Shown: positions 27,861 to 38,240, counted from the stretch's first letter. The stretch is 64,000 nt of DNA from Vibrio vulnificus NBRC 15645 = ATCC 27562 (GCF_002224265.1 NZ_CP012881.1:310001-374000); one strand, 5' to 3'. Notes: a model not told the origin generated them from the sequence alone. Program-made: numbers and translations.

Positions 27861-30572
27861 TTACTCTTGGTCGGCTGCGTCATCGTTGTCTGCTTGAGGA
27901 GCTTGTGCCTGAGGTGCTTGCTCAGTTGCTTCCGTTGCGTCCACTTCTTCGCCTTCTGGCAGCTCAGTTTCTTCAACTTCATCAATGCGCTGTAAGCCCA
28001 CGACCGATTCGTCTTCTGCAGTACGGATCAGAGTGACACCTTGAGTGTTACGACCCACTTGGCTCACTTCCGCCACACGAGTACGTACTAGTGTACCAGC
28101 GTCCGTGATCATCATGAATTCGTCGCCGTCTTCAACTTGAACCGCGCCAACAACACTACCGTTACGCTCAGAAACCTTGATAGACACAACACCCTGAGTG
28201 CCGCGGCCTTTGGTTGGGTACTCTGACAGCACTGTACGTTTACCGTAACCATTTTCAGTCACAGTCAGTACATCGCCTTCATTCTTAGGCACGATCAGCG
28301 ATACAACTTGATCGCCGTCAGCGAGTTTCATACCACGAACACCCGCCGCGGTACGGCCCATTGGACGTACACCTTTGAACTTGATCTCTGGCTGACCATT
28401 CTCATCAAGAACTGGTTGACCATTTTCATCCAGTACTGGGCTCTCTTCAGCTTCTTTGAAGCGCACCACTTTACCAGATTTAGAGAACAACATGATTTCG
28501 CTTTCGCCGTCAGTGATATCTACACCAATCAGCGAATCTTCGTCACGTAAGTTAACAGCAATAAGACCATTTGCACGTACGTTAGAGAACTGATCAAGTG
28601 AGGTCTTCTTAACGGTACCATCACCAGTCGCCATGAAGATAAACTTATCAGCACTGAACTCTGTCACAGGCAGAATAGCCGTAATACGTTCGTTTTCTTC
28701 AAGCGGCAACAAGTTAACAATTGGCTTACCACGAGCCGTGCGGCTGGCGAGAGGCAATTGGTATACTTTCAGGCGGTAAGTCTTACCACGTGTTGAGAAC
28801 AATAGAATGTTATCGTGCGTATTCGCAACCAACAGACGTTCGATGTAATCTTCATCTTTCATCTTAGTTGCGCTCTTACCTTTACCACCACGACGCTGTG
28901 CTTCGTAGTCGCTTAGAATTTGGTACTTAACGTAACCTTCGTGAGAAAGCGTCACAACAACGTCTTCACGAGCGATCAGCTCTTCCAAATCGATATCATG
29001 CGTAGCCGCTGTGATCTCAGTACGGCGAACATCGCCAAAGGCATCACGAACCGATTGCAGCTCTTCACGAATCACTTCCATCAAACGTTCAGTGCTTGCA
29101 AGGATATGCATCAACTCTTTGATTTCGTCCAGTAGCGCTTTGTATTCGTCTAGGATCTTCTCGTGTTCTAGGCCAGTTAACTTGTGTAGGCGTAGATCAA
29201 GAATCGCTTGAGCCTGAGTTTCCGTTAGGAAGTACTGACCATCACGGATGCCGTACTGAGGTTCAAGCCAATCTGGACGAGCAGCGTCAGTCCCGGCGCT
29301 TTCAAGCATGGCAGCTACGTTGCCCAGATCCCAGCCACGAGCTACTAAGCCCGCTTTCGCTTCTGCAGGAGTCGCTGCGTTACGGATCAGTTCGATGATT
29401 TCATCGATGTTCGCAAGAGCCAGCGCCAATGCTTCAAGGATGTGGGCACGATCGCGTGCTTTCTTCAACTCGAAGATAGTACGACGAGTGACGACTTCAC
29501 GACGGTGATCAACGAAGCACTTCAACATCTCTTTCAAGTTGAATAGCTTTGGCTGGCCGTTATCAAGCGCAACCATGTTGATGCCGAAAGTCGTTTGCAG
29601 CTGAGTTTGGGCGTAAAGGTTGTTTAGAACCACTTCACCCACTGCGTCGCGCTTACATTCAATAACAATGCGCATACCGTCTTTGTCTGACTCGTCGCGC
29701 AGTGCACTGATGCCTTCAACTTTCTTATCTTTCACCAGCTCAGCGATCTTTTCGATCAAACGAGCTTTGTTCACTTGATATGGGATCTCAGTAACGATGA
29801 TGGTCTCTTTGCCATTCTTCTCGACTTCGATTTCCGCTTTTGAACGCATGTAGATTTTGCCGCGACCAGTTTTGTACGCGTCAATAATGCCTTTACGTCC
29901 GCTAATCAAAGCAGCCGTAGGGAAATCTGGACCAGGAATGTAATCCATCAGCTCATCAATCGTGATGGCTTCGTTATTGATGTATGCAAGACAGCCATCA
30001 ATCACTTCCGTCAAGTTGTGCGGAGGAATGTTGGTTGCCATACCTACTGCGATGCCGGAAGAACCGTTGACCAGCAGGTTTGGAATTTTCGTAGGAAGAA
30101 CCGCAGGGATCTGTTCTGTACCGTCATAGTTTGGTACGTAATCCACGGTTTCTTTATCTAGGTCAGCCAAAAGCTCGTGGGCGATTTTCGCCATGCGAAC
30201 TTCGGTATAACGCATTGCTGCCGCGGAGTCACCATCGATCGAACCAAAGTTACCTTGGCCATCGACCAGCATGTAACGTAGCGAGAACGGTTGTGCCATA
30301 CGCACGATGGTGTCGTATACCGCACTATCACCATGAGGGTGATATTTACCGATTACGTCGCCGACGACACGGGCAGATTTTTTATATGGTTTATTCCAGT
30401 CGTTGCCTAGTACATTCATCGCGTAAAGCACGCGGCGGTGTACTGGTTTTAGGCCATCACGCACATCCGGAAGAGCACGACCCACGATAACGGACATCGC
30501 GTAGTCAAGGTATGAACCTCTTAGCTCATCTTCAATGTTTACGGGCGTGATCTCTTTAGCTAGATCGCTCAT
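27861..30572 (-). CDS. gyrA: DNA gyrase subunit A
   Basis: GyrA is the breakage-reunion subunit of DNA gyrase. In the 903-residue protein the catalytic tyrosine is Y122 ([11 protein letters not shown]), and the quinolone-resistance region reads [13 protein letters not shown] with S83 and D87, the sensitive wild-type residues. The GyrA box QRRGGKG is at about 560-566. The C-terminal beta-pinwheel carries an insert with the tandem octapeptide VLDENGQP (about residues 708-728) not present in E. coli GyrA. The acidic C-terminal tail (DDAADQE) is typical. It is divergent from ubiG, as in E. coli. Confidence 0.98.
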   Translation of the reverse strand: MSDLAKEITPVNIEDELRGSYLDYAMSVIVGRALPDVRDGLKPVHRRVLYAMNVLGNDWNKPYKKSARVVGDVIGKYHPHGDSAVYDTIVRMAQPFSLRYMLVDGQGNFGSIDGDSAAAMRYTEVRMAKIAHELLADLDKETVDYVPNYDGTEQIPAVLPTKIPNLLVNGSSGIAVGMATNIPPHNLTEVIDGCLAYINNEAITIDELMDYIPGPDFPTAALISGRKGIIDAYKTGRGKIYMRSKAEIEVEKNGKETIIVTEIPYQVNKARLIEKIAELVKDKKVEGISALRDESDKDGMRIVIECKRDAVGEVVLNNLYAQTQLQTTFGINMVALDNGQPKLFNLKEMLKCFVDHRREVVTRRTIFELKKARDRAHILEALALALANIDEIIELIRNAATPAEAKAGLVARGWDLGNVAAMLESAGTDAARPDWLEPQYGIRDGQYFLTETQAQAILDLRLHKLTGLEHEKILDEYKALLDEIKELMHILASTERLMEVIREELQSVRDAFGDVRRTEITAATHDIDLEELIAREDVVVTLSHEGYVKYQILSDYEAQRRGGKGKSATKMKDEDYIERLLVANTHDNILLFSTRGKTYRLKVYQLPLASRTARGKPIVNLLPLEENERITAILPVTEFSADKFIFMATGDGTVKKTSLDQFSNVRANGLIAVNLRDEDSLIGVDITDGESEIMLFSKSGKVVRFKEAEESPVLDENGQPVLDENGQPEIKFKGVRPMGRTAAGVRGMKLADGDQVVSLIVPKNEGDVLTVTENGYGKRTVLSEYPTKGRGTQGVVSIKVSERNGSVVGAVQVEDGDEFMMITDAGTLVRTRVAEVSQVGRNTQGVTLIRTAEDESVVGLQRIDEVEETELPEGEEVDATEATEQAPQAQAPQADNDDAADQE

Positions 30573-30861
30573 AGAGCCATTATCCCTCTATTTTCTGATC
30601 GTATGTACAATACGTGTAAGGTGCAAAAATATAACACACAATTCCCTAGTTCGGCATCACTTTCCCTGTCCTTTTATCAGGTTGTGACCTCGGTTGAGAA
30701 TCAATCGAAGAGAAATTGCACATTTTTTGTCTATGCTGCTGATAAAGGATGTAATTTTGACCAGTTCAGCACAAAAAGCAGTTTCTCTATGGAGGAAAAA
30801 AGCGAAGGCGTTATAATGCCGTCCTATTTTCAAGGAAGCAGAATCATCCAGAGCAGCGCTT

Positions 30862-31569
30862 ATGACTAAAACACAAAACGTTGACCCAAACGAAATCAAA
30901 AAATTCGAAGACATGGCTTCTCGCTGGTGGGACTTGGAAGGTGAGTTTAAGCCACTTCACCAAATCAACCCGTTGCGTCTGGATTACGTACTGTCAAAAG
31001 CAGATGGTTTATTTGGCAAGAAAGTGCTCGATGTCGGCTGCGGCGGTGGCATTTTAGCCGAAAGCATGGCAAAAGAAGGCGCTGTTGTGACGGGATTGGA
31101 CATGGGCAAAGAACCCCTTGAGGTTGCTCGTCTGCATGCTCTTGAAACCGGTACCAAACTCACGTATATCCAAAGCACTATTGAAGATCACGCTGCTGAA
31201 AATGCACAAATGTACGATGTCGTGACATGCATGGAAATGCTAGAGCACGTTCCCGACCCACAGTCTGTAATTCGTTCTTGTGCCGCACTGGTTAAACCGG
31301 GCGGCCACGTGTTCTTTTCTACCTTAAATCGCAATATCAAATCGTATCTGTTTGCGATTGTTGGTGCGGAGAAACTATTGAAAATCGTTCCCGAAGGAAC
31401 ACACGACCATGACAAGTTCATCCGCCCTTCTGAATTGATTAAGATGATCGACCAAACCGATTTGTGTGAACAAGGCATCACCGGCTTGCACTACAACCCG
31501 CTGAGCGACACCTACAAATTAGGGCGTAATGTTGATGTCAATTACATCGTTCACACTCAGAAGTTTTAA
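30862..31569 (+). CDS. ubiG: Ubiquinone biosynthesis O-methyltransferase
   Basis: UbiG performs both O-methylation steps of ubiquinone synthesis. The 235-residue protein has the SAM-binding motif [16 protein letters not shown] (about 52-67), then [28 protein letters not shown] and the family ending [12 protein letters not shown]. It starts 289 bp from divergent gyrA; an AGGAAGCAG ribosome binding site lies upstream. Length and motifs leave little doubt. Confidence 0.97.
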   Translation: MTKTQNVDPNEIKKFEDMASRWWDLEGEFKPLHQINPLRLDYVLSKADGLFGKKVLDVGCGGGILAESMAKEGAVVTGLDMGKEPLEVARLHALETGTKLTYIQSTIEDHAAENAQMYDVVTCMEMLEHVPDPQSVIRSCAALVKPGGHVFFSTLNRNIKSYLFAIVGAEKLLKIVPEGTHDHDKFIRPSELIKMIDQTDLCEQGITGLHYNPLSDTYKLGRNVDVNYIVHTQKF

Positions 31570-31590
31570 CGTAAAGTGAATGTAATTTTT

Positions 31591-31622
31591 AAAGGCAGTA
31601 GCACAAAACTACTGCCTTTTTT
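31591..31622 (+). terminator. ubiG terminator
   Basis: The 11-bp stem AAAGGCAGTAG / CTACTGCCTTT is followed by a T run 21 bp after the ubiG stop. Confidence 0.9.
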
Positions 31623-31824
31623 AGTTAAAGCATGCACGTTTTTTGTGCTTGCGATTCCATTTTAACCAAGCCAGTTTTCGCATACAAAAAAGCATAAAGA
31701 TCAAGAAAAATATTTTCGTTTGCGGTTAAGAATAAACCGATCCAAAAATCACACTTTTCTTCATCCAAGTGCGCTCTTTTCTCATCGGTAAGTGTTTACT
31801 TACAGTTTTTTGTAATTTTGCAAG

Positions 31825-31833
31825 TTATCCACA
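31825..31833 (+). promoter_or_regulatory. DnaA box upstream of nrdA
   Basis: TTATCCACA is a perfect DnaA 9-mer, about 80 bp before the NrdR boxes. DnaA controls nrdAB in E. coli; here it is inferred. Confidence 0.5.
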
Positions 31834-31902
31834 AGTCATCCAGAGTCTGTGCCTTGAAAACCGATGCCAATAGCACTATCTTGTAACCCGAAAACATTAG
31901 TA

Positions 31903-31939
31903 CCCCTATATGTTGTGTTTGAACTACAATATGTAGATA
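31903..31939 (+). promoter_or_regulatory. Pair of NrdR boxes upstream of nrdA
   Basis: Two 16-bp elements fit the NrdR consensus (core C-w-ATATaT-w-G): box 1 at 31903-31918 (CTATATGTTG core) and box 2 at 31924-31939 (CAATATGTAG core). Their centres are 21 bp apart, two helical turns, as expected for NrdR pairs. They lie about 100 bp upstream of the nrdA start. Confidence 0.7.
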
Positions 31940-32036
31940 GACTTTGATCACAAAGCCACGAAGAAATTTACAGTTGTTTCAATAGAAACACACAAAAATA
32001 AGGCTTTTATCAGTTTTGTTAGGGAAAGAAAGCAGA

Positions 32037-34319
32037 ATGAACCAACAACTTACCGTCACCAAGCGTGATGGCCGTAAAGAAAACATCGATCTAGAGAAGC
32101 TCCATCGCGTGATTACTTGGGCCGCCGAAGGCCTAGACAACGTCTCTGTTTCACAAGTAGAACTGCGCGCTCACATTCAGTTCTATGATGGCATCACGAC
32201 GAGCGATATCCACGAGACTATCATCAAATCTGCTGCTGACTTGATTTCTGAAGAGACGCCAGATTACCAATATTTGGCGGCTCGTCTTGCAGTCTTCCAC
32301 TTGCGTAAAAAAGCATACGGTCAATATGAGCCACCAACGCTGTACGATCACGTTGCGCGCCTCGTTGATATGGGCAAATACGACAAGCATATCCTTGAAG
32401 ACTATACCAAAGCAGAGCTCGATGAACTGGATGCTTACCTCGATCACAAACGTGACCTCGATTTCTCTTACGCGGCTGTAAAACAGCTTGAAGGTAAGTA
32501 TTTCGTGCAAAACCGTGTAAGTGGTCAAATCTACGAAAGTGCACAGTTCCTGTACATTTTGGTAGCCGCTTGCCTATTTGCAAAATACCCAAGAGAGACA
32601 CGCCTAGATTACGTTAAGCGTTTCTATGACGCGACATCGACCTTTAAGATTTCGCTACCAACGCCAATCATGTCTGGCGTGCGTACACCGACTCGTCAGT
32701 TCAGCTCATGCGTTCTGATCGAATGTGGTGACAGCCTAGATTCGATTAATGCGACAGCGAGCTCTATCGTACGTTACGTTTCTCAACGTGCGGGTATCGG
32801 TATCAACGCAGGTCGTATTCGTGCGTTGGGGTCTGAAATCCGTGGTGGTGAAGCGTTCCACACGGGTTGTATTCCGTTCTACAAATACTTCCAAACTGCC
32901 GTGAAATGTTGTTCTCAGGGTGGTGTGCGTGGTGGTGCAGCAACAGTATTCTACCCAATGTGGCACGGCGAAGCTCGCTCACTCATGGTACTGAAAAACA
33001 ACCGCGGCGTTGAAGAAAACCGTGTCCGCCACATGGACTACGGCGTTCAGTTGAACAAACTGATGTACCAACGTCTAGTTGAGGGTGGCAACATCACTCT
33101 GTTCTCACCATCCGATGTCCCAGGACTTTACGATGCGTTTTTCGAGAACCAAGCGGAATTTGAACGTCTGTATGTGAAATACGAAAACGATCCGTCAATT
33201 AAGAAAGAGACGGTAAAAGCGCTCGAGATGTTTACATTGCTCATGCAAGAGCGTGCGTCTACTGGCCGTATTTACATTCAGAACGTGGACCACTGTAATA
33301 CACACAGCCCGTTTGACGCAGAAGTCGCGCCAGTTCGCCAGTCAAACTTGTGTCTGGAAATTGCACTGCCAACCAAACCACTTGCTAACGTAGAAGATGA
33401 TTCAGGCGAAATCGCGCTCTGTACCTTGTCGGCTTTCAACCTTGGTGCAATCAACACACTTGACGATCTAAAAGAGTTGTCTGAATTGGTGGTGCGTGCT
33501 CTGGATGCACTGCTTGATTATCAAGATTACCCACTACCAGCGGCGTACAAATCAACGATGAACCGTCGTACTTTGGGTGTGGGTGTGATCAACTACGCGT
33601 ACTACCTTGCCAAACATGGTGTGAAATACTCAGATGGCAGTGCCAATGGTTTGACTCACCGTACGTTTGAAGCGATTCAGTACTACCTATTGAAAGCATC
33701 GGTTGAGTTGGCGAAAGAACAAGGTAAGTGCCCACTGTTCCACGAAACCAACTATGCAAAAGGCTTAATGCCGATCGACACGTACAAGAAAGACATCGAT
33801 TTGATCTGTGATGAACCCCTTCATTACGACTGGGATGCACTGCGTGCTGAGATCATGGAACATGGTCTACGTAACTCGACACTCACCGCGCTAATGCCTT
33901 CCGAGACCTCTTCTCAGATTTCTAACGCGACGAACGGTATCGAGCCACCACGTGGTTATGTGTCGGTCAAAGCATCGAAAGACGGTATTTTGAAGCAGGT
34001 TGTGCCTGACTTCATCGAGTTGAAGAACAACTATGAGCTATTGTGGAATATCGGCTCAAACGATGGCTACCTACATCTTGTTGGTATCATGCAGAAGTTC
34101 GTAGACCAAGCCATTTCGGCAAACACGAACTATGATCCTGCTCGCTACGAGAGCGGTAAAGTGCCAATGAAGAAACTGCTGCAAGATTTGCTCACCGCGT
34201 ACAAGTTTGGCGTAAAAACGCTTTACTACCATAACACCCGTGATGGCGCGAAAGACGAGCAAAAAGACGCAGTTCAACCACAAGATGACGATTGTGCAGG
34301 CGGCGGTTGTAAGATTTAA
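32037..34319 (+). CDS. nrdA: Class Ia ribonucleotide reductase, alpha subunit
   Basis: NrdA holds the catalytic and allosteric sites that reduce ribonucleoside diphosphates. The protein is 760 residues from the ATG at 32037 (AGGGAAAG ribosome binding site); an in-frame TTG seven codons upstream is not used by the family. It has an N-terminal ATP cone (about 1-95), redox cysteines in QFSSCVLIECGDS and IALCTLSAF, the NLCLEI active-site motif, and a C-terminal CAGGGCKI pair that accepts electrons from thioredoxin or glutaredoxin. It is followed by nrdB and the ferredoxin gene in one operon. Confidence 0.97.
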   Translation: MNQQLTVTKRDGRKENIDLEKLHRVITWAAEGLDNVSVSQVELRAHIQFYDGITTSDIHETIIKSAADLISEETPDYQYLAARLAVFHLRKKAYGQYEPPTLYDHVARLVDMGKYDKHILEDYTKAELDELDAYLDHKRDLDFSYAAVKQLEGKYFVQNRVSGQIYESAQFLYILVAACLFAKYPRETRLDYVKRFYDATSTFKISLPTPIMSGVRTPTRQFSSCVLIECGDSLDSINATASSIVRYVSQRAGIGINAGRIRALGSEIRGGEAFHTGCIPFYKYFQTAVKCCSQGGVRGGAATVFYPMWHGEARSLMVLKNNRGVEENRVRHMDYGVQLNKLMYQRLVEGGNITLFSPSDVPGLYDAFFENQAEFERLYVKYENDPSIKKETVKALEMFTLLMQERASTGRIYIQNVDHCNTHSPFDAEVAPVRQSNLCLEIALPTKPLANVEDDSGEIALCTLSAFNLGAINTLDDLKELSELVVRALDALLDYQDYPLPAAYKSTMNRRTLGVGVINYAYYLAKHGVKYSDGSANGLTHRTFEAIQYYLLKASVELAKEQGKCPLFHETNYAKGLMPIDTYKKDIDLICDEPLHYDWDALRAEIMEHGLRNSTLTALMPSETSSQISNATNGIEPPRGYVSVKASKDGILKQVVPDFIELKNNYELLWNIGSNDGYLHLVGIMQKFVDQAISANTNYDPARYESGKVPMKKLLQDLLTAYKFGVKTLYYHNTRDGAKDEQKDAVQPQDDDCAGGGCKI

Positions 34320-34361
34320 TCTTCCCCACCCATAATCGAAACCAATACAGACTATCGAATG

Positions 34362-34379
34362 CCTCCCCTGAAGGGGAGG
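34362..34379 (+). repeat. Strong hairpin between nrdA and nrdB
   Basis: A perfect 7-bp GC-rich stem CCTCCCC / GGGGAGG with loop TGAA lies 20 bp before the nrdB start and is not followed by a T run. It probably stabilises or separates the nrdA and nrdB parts of the mRNA. Confidence 0.6.
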
Positions 34380-34399
34380 TTAAAAGGAATTGAGGCATC

Positions 34400-35533
34400 A
34401 TGGCTTACAGTACTTTTAACCAAACTAAAAATGACCAGCTCAAAGAACCGATGTTTTTGGGCCAATCGGTTAACGTTGCACGTTACGACCAGCAAAAGTT
34501 CGAGATCTTTGAAAAGCTGATCGAAAAACAATTGTCTTTCTTCTGGCGCCCAGAAGAAGTCGACGTATCGAGCGATCGCATCGACTACAACAAACTGCCT
34601 GATCATGAGAAGCACATCTTCATCTCAAACTTGAAGTACCAAACGCTGCTTGATTCGATCCAAGGCCGTAGCCCGAACGTGGCATTGCTTCCGTTAGTTT
34701 CTCTTCCTGAGCTAGAGACATGGATTGAAACTTGGTCTTTCTCTGAAACGATTCACTCTCGTTCTTACACGCACATCATTCGTAATATCGTCAATGATCC
34801 AAGTGTCGTGTTTGATGACATCGTCGAAAACGAACATATTCTTAAGCGTGCGAAAGATATCGCACACTACTACGATGATTTGATTCAATTGACCAACGAC
34901 TACCACCGCTTTGGCGAAGGTGAGCACGTGGTGAATGGCGAAACCATTAAAGTTAGCCTGTACGAGCTGAAGAAAAAGCTCTACTTGTGTCTGATGTCCG
35001 TTAACGCGCTCGAAGCCATTCGCTTCTACGTGAGCTTTGCATGTTCATTTGCTTTCGCAGAGCGTGAGCTTATGGAAGGCAATGCAAAAATCATCAAACT
35101 GATCGCTCGTGACGAAGCACTGCATCTTAACGGTACTCAGCATATGATTAACATACTGCGCAATGGTCAAGATGATTTCTCTTTCATGCAAATAGCAGAA
35201 GAAGCCAAGCAACAGTGTTTTGATTTGTTCAAAGAAGCAGCTGAGCAAGAGAAAGAATGGGCAGAATACCTGTTCAAAGATGGTTCGATGATTGGCCTGA
35301 ACAAAGACATTCTTTGTCAGTACGTTGAATACATTACCAACATCCGCATGCAAGCCGTTGGTCTTCCAGTCGCATACCCGAATGCAACCTCGAACCCAAT
35401 TCCTTGGATTAACGCTTGGTTGTCTTCTGACAACGTGCAAGTGGCACCACAGGAAGCGGAAATTTCCTCTTACTTGGTAGGACAAATTGACAACGAAGTT
35501 CACTCAGACGATTTTGAGGGTTTTGAACTCTAA
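34400..35533 (+). CDS. nrdB: Class Ia ribonucleotide reductase, beta subunit
   Basis: NrdB carries the diiron-tyrosyl radical. In the 377-residue protein the radical tyrosine lies in [11 protein letters not shown] near residue 124, and the iron ligands fall in [17 protein letters not shown] and [14 protein letters not shown]. The C-terminus ([13 protein letters not shown]) is the conserved tail that binds NrdA. It is translated from an ATG with an AAAGGAATTGAGG region, and its stop codon overlaps the ferredoxin start (TAATG). Confidence 0.97.
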   Translation: MAYSTFNQTKNDQLKEPMFLGQSVNVARYDQQKFEIFEKLIEKQLSFFWRPEEVDVSSDRIDYNKLPDHEKHIFISNLKYQTLLDSIQGRSPNVALLPLVSLPELETWIETWSFSETIHSRSYTHIIRNIVNDPSVVFDDIVENEHILKRAKDIAHYYDDLIQLTNDYHRFGEGEHVVNGETIKVSLYELKKKLYLCLMSVNALEAIRFYVSFACSFAFAERELMEGNAKIIKLIARDEALHLNGTQHMINILRNGQDDFSFMQIAEEAKQQCFDLFKEAAEQEKEWAEYLFKDGSMIGLNKDILCQYVEYITNIRMQAVGLPVAYPNATSNPIPWINAWLSSDNVQVAPQEAEISSYLVGQIDNEVHSDDFEGFEL

Positions 35534-35811
35534 TGCCTAAAATCCGCATCAACAAACTACACAGTTTTGAATCCAATCGTGCTAACACCATTTTGGAAAC
35601 GATGGAACAAGCAGGGTTGCTGCCAGAATATAACTGTCGGGATGGGCACTGTGGTGCATGTCGCTGCAAGCTTGAGTCTGGCGAAGTGGAGTATGTGGGT
35701 TTTGCCATGGCCTATACGCAAAGCAATGAGATTTTGCCGTGTATCTGCCGCGCGAAAACAGATGTGATATTGAGTGACGTCAATTACGTGATGAAAGAAA
35801 AACGCGCTTAG
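35533..35811 (+). CDS. yfaE: YfaE-type [2Fe-2S] ferredoxin
   Basis: The 92-residue plant-type ferredoxin has cysteines in CRDGHCGACRC and a final ligand in ILPCICRAK. The start overlaps the nrdB stop by 1 bp. In E. coli YfaE maintains the diiron-tyrosyl cofactor of NrdB, and the tight coupling here supports the same role. Confidence 0.94.
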   Translation: MPKIRINKLHSFESNRANTILETMEQAGLLPEYNCRDGHCGACRCKLESGEVEYVGFAMAYTQSNEILPCICRAKTDVILSDVNYVMKEKRA

Positions 35812-35832
35812 TGTTTTTTGACCGAGAAACAG

Positions 35833-35862
35833 AGAGCCAGCAAAAAATATGCTGGCTCTTTT
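35833..35862 (+). terminator. Terminator of the nrdAB-yfaE operon
   Basis: The stem GAGCCAGCA / TGCTGGCTC is followed by TTTTC, 22 bp after the yfaE stop. Confidence 0.85.
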
Positions 35863-35906
35863 CATTTCTGCGTGGGCAAAAACAAATCGCGCTTAACCCA
35901 ACAGAT

Positions 35907-37142
35907 TTATTTCACGAGACTGCTCGGTACAAACATCTCTTTAACTTTTGTCACCGAGAAATACTCACCAAACATCGGTTTCTTTTCCAAATAGCGGCGT
36001 AATAAATCTGCAGCCACCGTGCTAATCACTCGACTCGCGTCTTCTTTACCATATACTCGATTGAGCTCAAGCACCATGCCCCACTCACCACCATGGGCTG
36101 ATAACGCCACAGAGAATTGTTTTCCGTTGAGTTTACCGGTCACCAATGCCAGATCCGTCGAACATTTTTCACGCGTCGCTCCTGCCAAGGCAAAGACGGC
36201 AGCCAGCGGATTGCTGTTATCAATGCTCTCACTGCCTTTCGCCGACAACACCCAAGCATGACCACTTTGCTCTGCAATGTTGTCATCCGATTGCAACCAA
36301 CTCGCTAAATAGCCAAAACTGCTCTGTTCAGCGGTTGCCAAGGTGAGTCCTTTCTCTTTCAACATATGACCTATGTGCTGCGTCATCGACTCATCGACAC
36401 TCACCACGTTGCCTTCCAGCAACTTGTAAATCAGCTGCATTACCTTGACACGTTCATCAAGGGCATCTTTTGGTCCAAACAGTTTCACTTCAATAAATGG
36501 CAAACTTGAGCGGTAACCTAACTCGTAGCCTTGAGGCAGCTTCAATGCATCAAGCTTATCTGAAATGCCAGACTCAGACAGGCCAAACGTATACAAACGG
36601 CTACATTGAAACGCTTCGTTGTCTGGCCATTGTTTTTTCAAATCTGGCAAAATCTGCGTTTCCACCATCACTTTGAACTCACGTGGCACACCAGGCGTAA
36701 AGTAAAATACCGCCTCATTGATATTCATTTTGAAACCACACGCAGTACCAATCGGGTTATCTACAATCTCGGCTATTTCAGGCAACATGGCTTGTTTCAA
36801 GTTGCTGTCCGGCATAGGGCGATTGCGCTCACGGTACATCTCTTCCATGCGAGTCAACCACTCTTTAAACAGCACAATTTTACATTCGGCGGCTTTGGCT
36901 GCCGCTGCCGAACTCATATCATCTGTGGTTGGTCCTAAACCACCATTGACGATGACGACATCATTGTTAAAGCTCAGCATGAGTAGCTCTTCGACCAAGG
37001 CATTCATTTGATCCCCAACGGTCGAACGCTTAGTCAGGGCAAAACCTTGCTCATACATGACGCTTGAAAGCCAAGCGGCATTCGTGTCGACAATGTCACC
37101 GTGAAGGACTTCTTCACCTGTACTCAACATGGCAATTTTCAC
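35907..37142 (-). CDS. CinA-like protein (YfaY type) with degenerate C-terminal domain
   Basis: The 411-residue protein starts KIAMLSTGEEVLHGDIVDTNAAWLS, the MoCF/CinA N-terminal domain (about 1-170) with VNGGLGPTTDD, found in COG1058 pyrophosphatases. The C-terminal CinA domain (about 250-400) lacks the ESCTGG signature of active nicotinamide mononucleotide deamidase; the matching stretch reads AEQSSFGYLA. E. coli YfaY, at the same position next to nrdAB-yfaE, is likewise thought to lack deamidase activity. It could act only as a nucleotide-sugar or NAD-related pyrophosphatase; the true substrate is unknown. Confidence 0.88.
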   Translation of the reverse strand: MKIAMLSTGEEVLHGDIVDTNAAWLSSVMYEQGFALTKRSTVGDQMNALVEELLMLSFNNDVVIVNGGLGPTTDDMSSAAAAKAAECKIVLFKEWLTRMEEMYRERNRPMPDSNLKQAMLPEIAEIVDNPIGTACGFKMNINEAVFYFTPGVPREFKVMVETQILPDLKKQWPDNEAFQCSRLYTFGLSESGISDKLDALKLPQGYELGYRSSLPFIEVKLFGPKDALDERVKVMQLIYKLLEGNVVSVDESMTQHIGHMLKEKGLTLATAEQSSFGYLASWLQSDDNIAEQSGHAWVLSAKGSESIDNSNPLAAVFALAGATREKCSTDLALVTGKLNGKQFSVALSAHGGEWGMVLELNRVYGKEDASRVISTVAADLLRRYLEKKPMFGEYFSVTKVKEMFVPSSLVK

Positions 37143-37193
37143 GAATCGTATTCCTTAAATAATCTGGAGTCATTCACTCTTAAAGCGATATAT

Positions 37194-37208
37194 TTTGGTT
37201 AGACCAAA
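37194..37208. promoter_or_regulatory. Inverted repeat TTTGGT-N3-ACCAAA between divergent genes
   Basis: A perfect 6-3-6 palindrome 52 bp from the cinA-like start and 107 bp from the DUF3943 start. The core TGGTTAGACCA differs by one base from the FadR core TGGTCNGACCA. The regulator is not known. Confidence 0.4.
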
Positions 37209-37314
37209 CTCTTATGCCAATTGTTTCGGCTAAATTGATGACAGCTGTTCCCATAAAGGTCACTTTAAGGGATAATTGTGAACTCGATCATCTAACACAA
37301 CTTGGAGACCTTTT

Positions 37315-38223
37315 GTGTCAAAGCAAATCTTAAAAACTACAGCTTTGAGTGGACTCATTCTTACCGCTTCTGCATCTGCTACCGAACAATACGACTTCAG
37401 TAAGCATATAGAATTTTCATACAGCACAAACTGCCTTCAAGAGTACTGTGTCAGCGACAACTTGTATAGCTACAAGCCTACTACTACGTTGTCTTTAGAC
37501 GAGCCGAGCAATGAACTGAATTTGGACGCCGGTACGCAACCTAAGCACTACATTGTCCCGCAAGATAAAGACTGGGACTATCTGATGGGCCAAACTTACA
37601 CCATTCTTGGTTTGAGTGTAGCGACAGTAGGCTTGATGACTTTGTTACCAGAAAGCATTACCAAGTGGGATGACGATGCTCGAGACATCAGTAATCTAGG
37701 TAGCAAGTGGAAAGACAACGTTTCCTCGGGTCCAGTATGGGACCGCGACGAGCACTTCTTAAACTACATCATGCACCCATATTTTGGCGGTGTATACTAC
37801 ACAGCAGCACGTCACGCTGGATACAACGAATTTGAATCGTTTCTTTACTCTTCTGTCATGTCGACGTTCTTCTGGGAATACGGCGTAGAAGCGTTTGCAG
37901 AAGTACCATCATGGCAAGATATCTTCATTACGCCATTTTTCGGTGCCGTGGTTGGTGAAATCATGCTCGAAACGGAGCAAAACATTATCGCCAATGGTGG
38001 TGAAGTTTTAGGATCCGAAACAGTGGGCGATGTGTCACTGTTTTTCCTTAACCCTGTTGGTCATATCCATTACTGGGTCAGTAACGCTTGGGGTGGCAGT
38101 GCCGAAGTCAACTTTGTTTCTAATCCTTGGTTTGGTAATCAGGATGCGGCCAAATATGCGTTGGACTCTGGCTACGCTTACGACAACCAGTTCTATGGGT
38201 TTGATTTCAAAGTCACATTCTAA
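37315..38223 (+). CDS. DUF3943-type envelope protein, GTG start
   Basis: The 302-residue protein has a signal peptide (about 1-22, ending ASASA) and a domain rich in aromatic residues: HPYFGGVYYTAARHAGYNEFESFLYSS, FFWEYGVEAF and SWQDIFITPFFGAVVGE. These features fit the DUF3943 family, whose function is not known; an outer-membrane or periplasmic site is likely. A helix at about 89-108 (TYTILGLSVATVGLMTLL) may be membrane-embedded. The start is GTG with a GGAG ribosome binding site; no ATG fits. It is monocistronic with its own terminator. Confidence 0.8.
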   Translation: MSKQILKTTALSGLILTASASATEQYDFSKHIEFSYSTNCLQEYCVSDNLYSYKPTTTLSLDEPSNELNLDAGTQPKHYIVPQDKDWDYLMGQTYTILGLSVATVGLMTLLPESITKWDDDARDISNLGSKWKDNVSSGPVWDRDEHFLNYIMHPYFGGVYYTAARHAGYNEFESFLYSSVMSTFFWEYGVEAFAEVPSWQDIFITPFFGAVVGEIMLETEQNIIANGGEVLGSETVGDVSLFFLNPVGHIHYWVSNAWGGSAEVNFVSNPWFGNQDAAKYALDSGYAYDNQFYGFDFKVTF

Positions 38224-38240
38224 CCAGCCATTTTTGTATC

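Noticed and set aside
30300..30360. Quinolone-resistance changes in GyrA
   Set aside because: S83 and D87 are both wild type.
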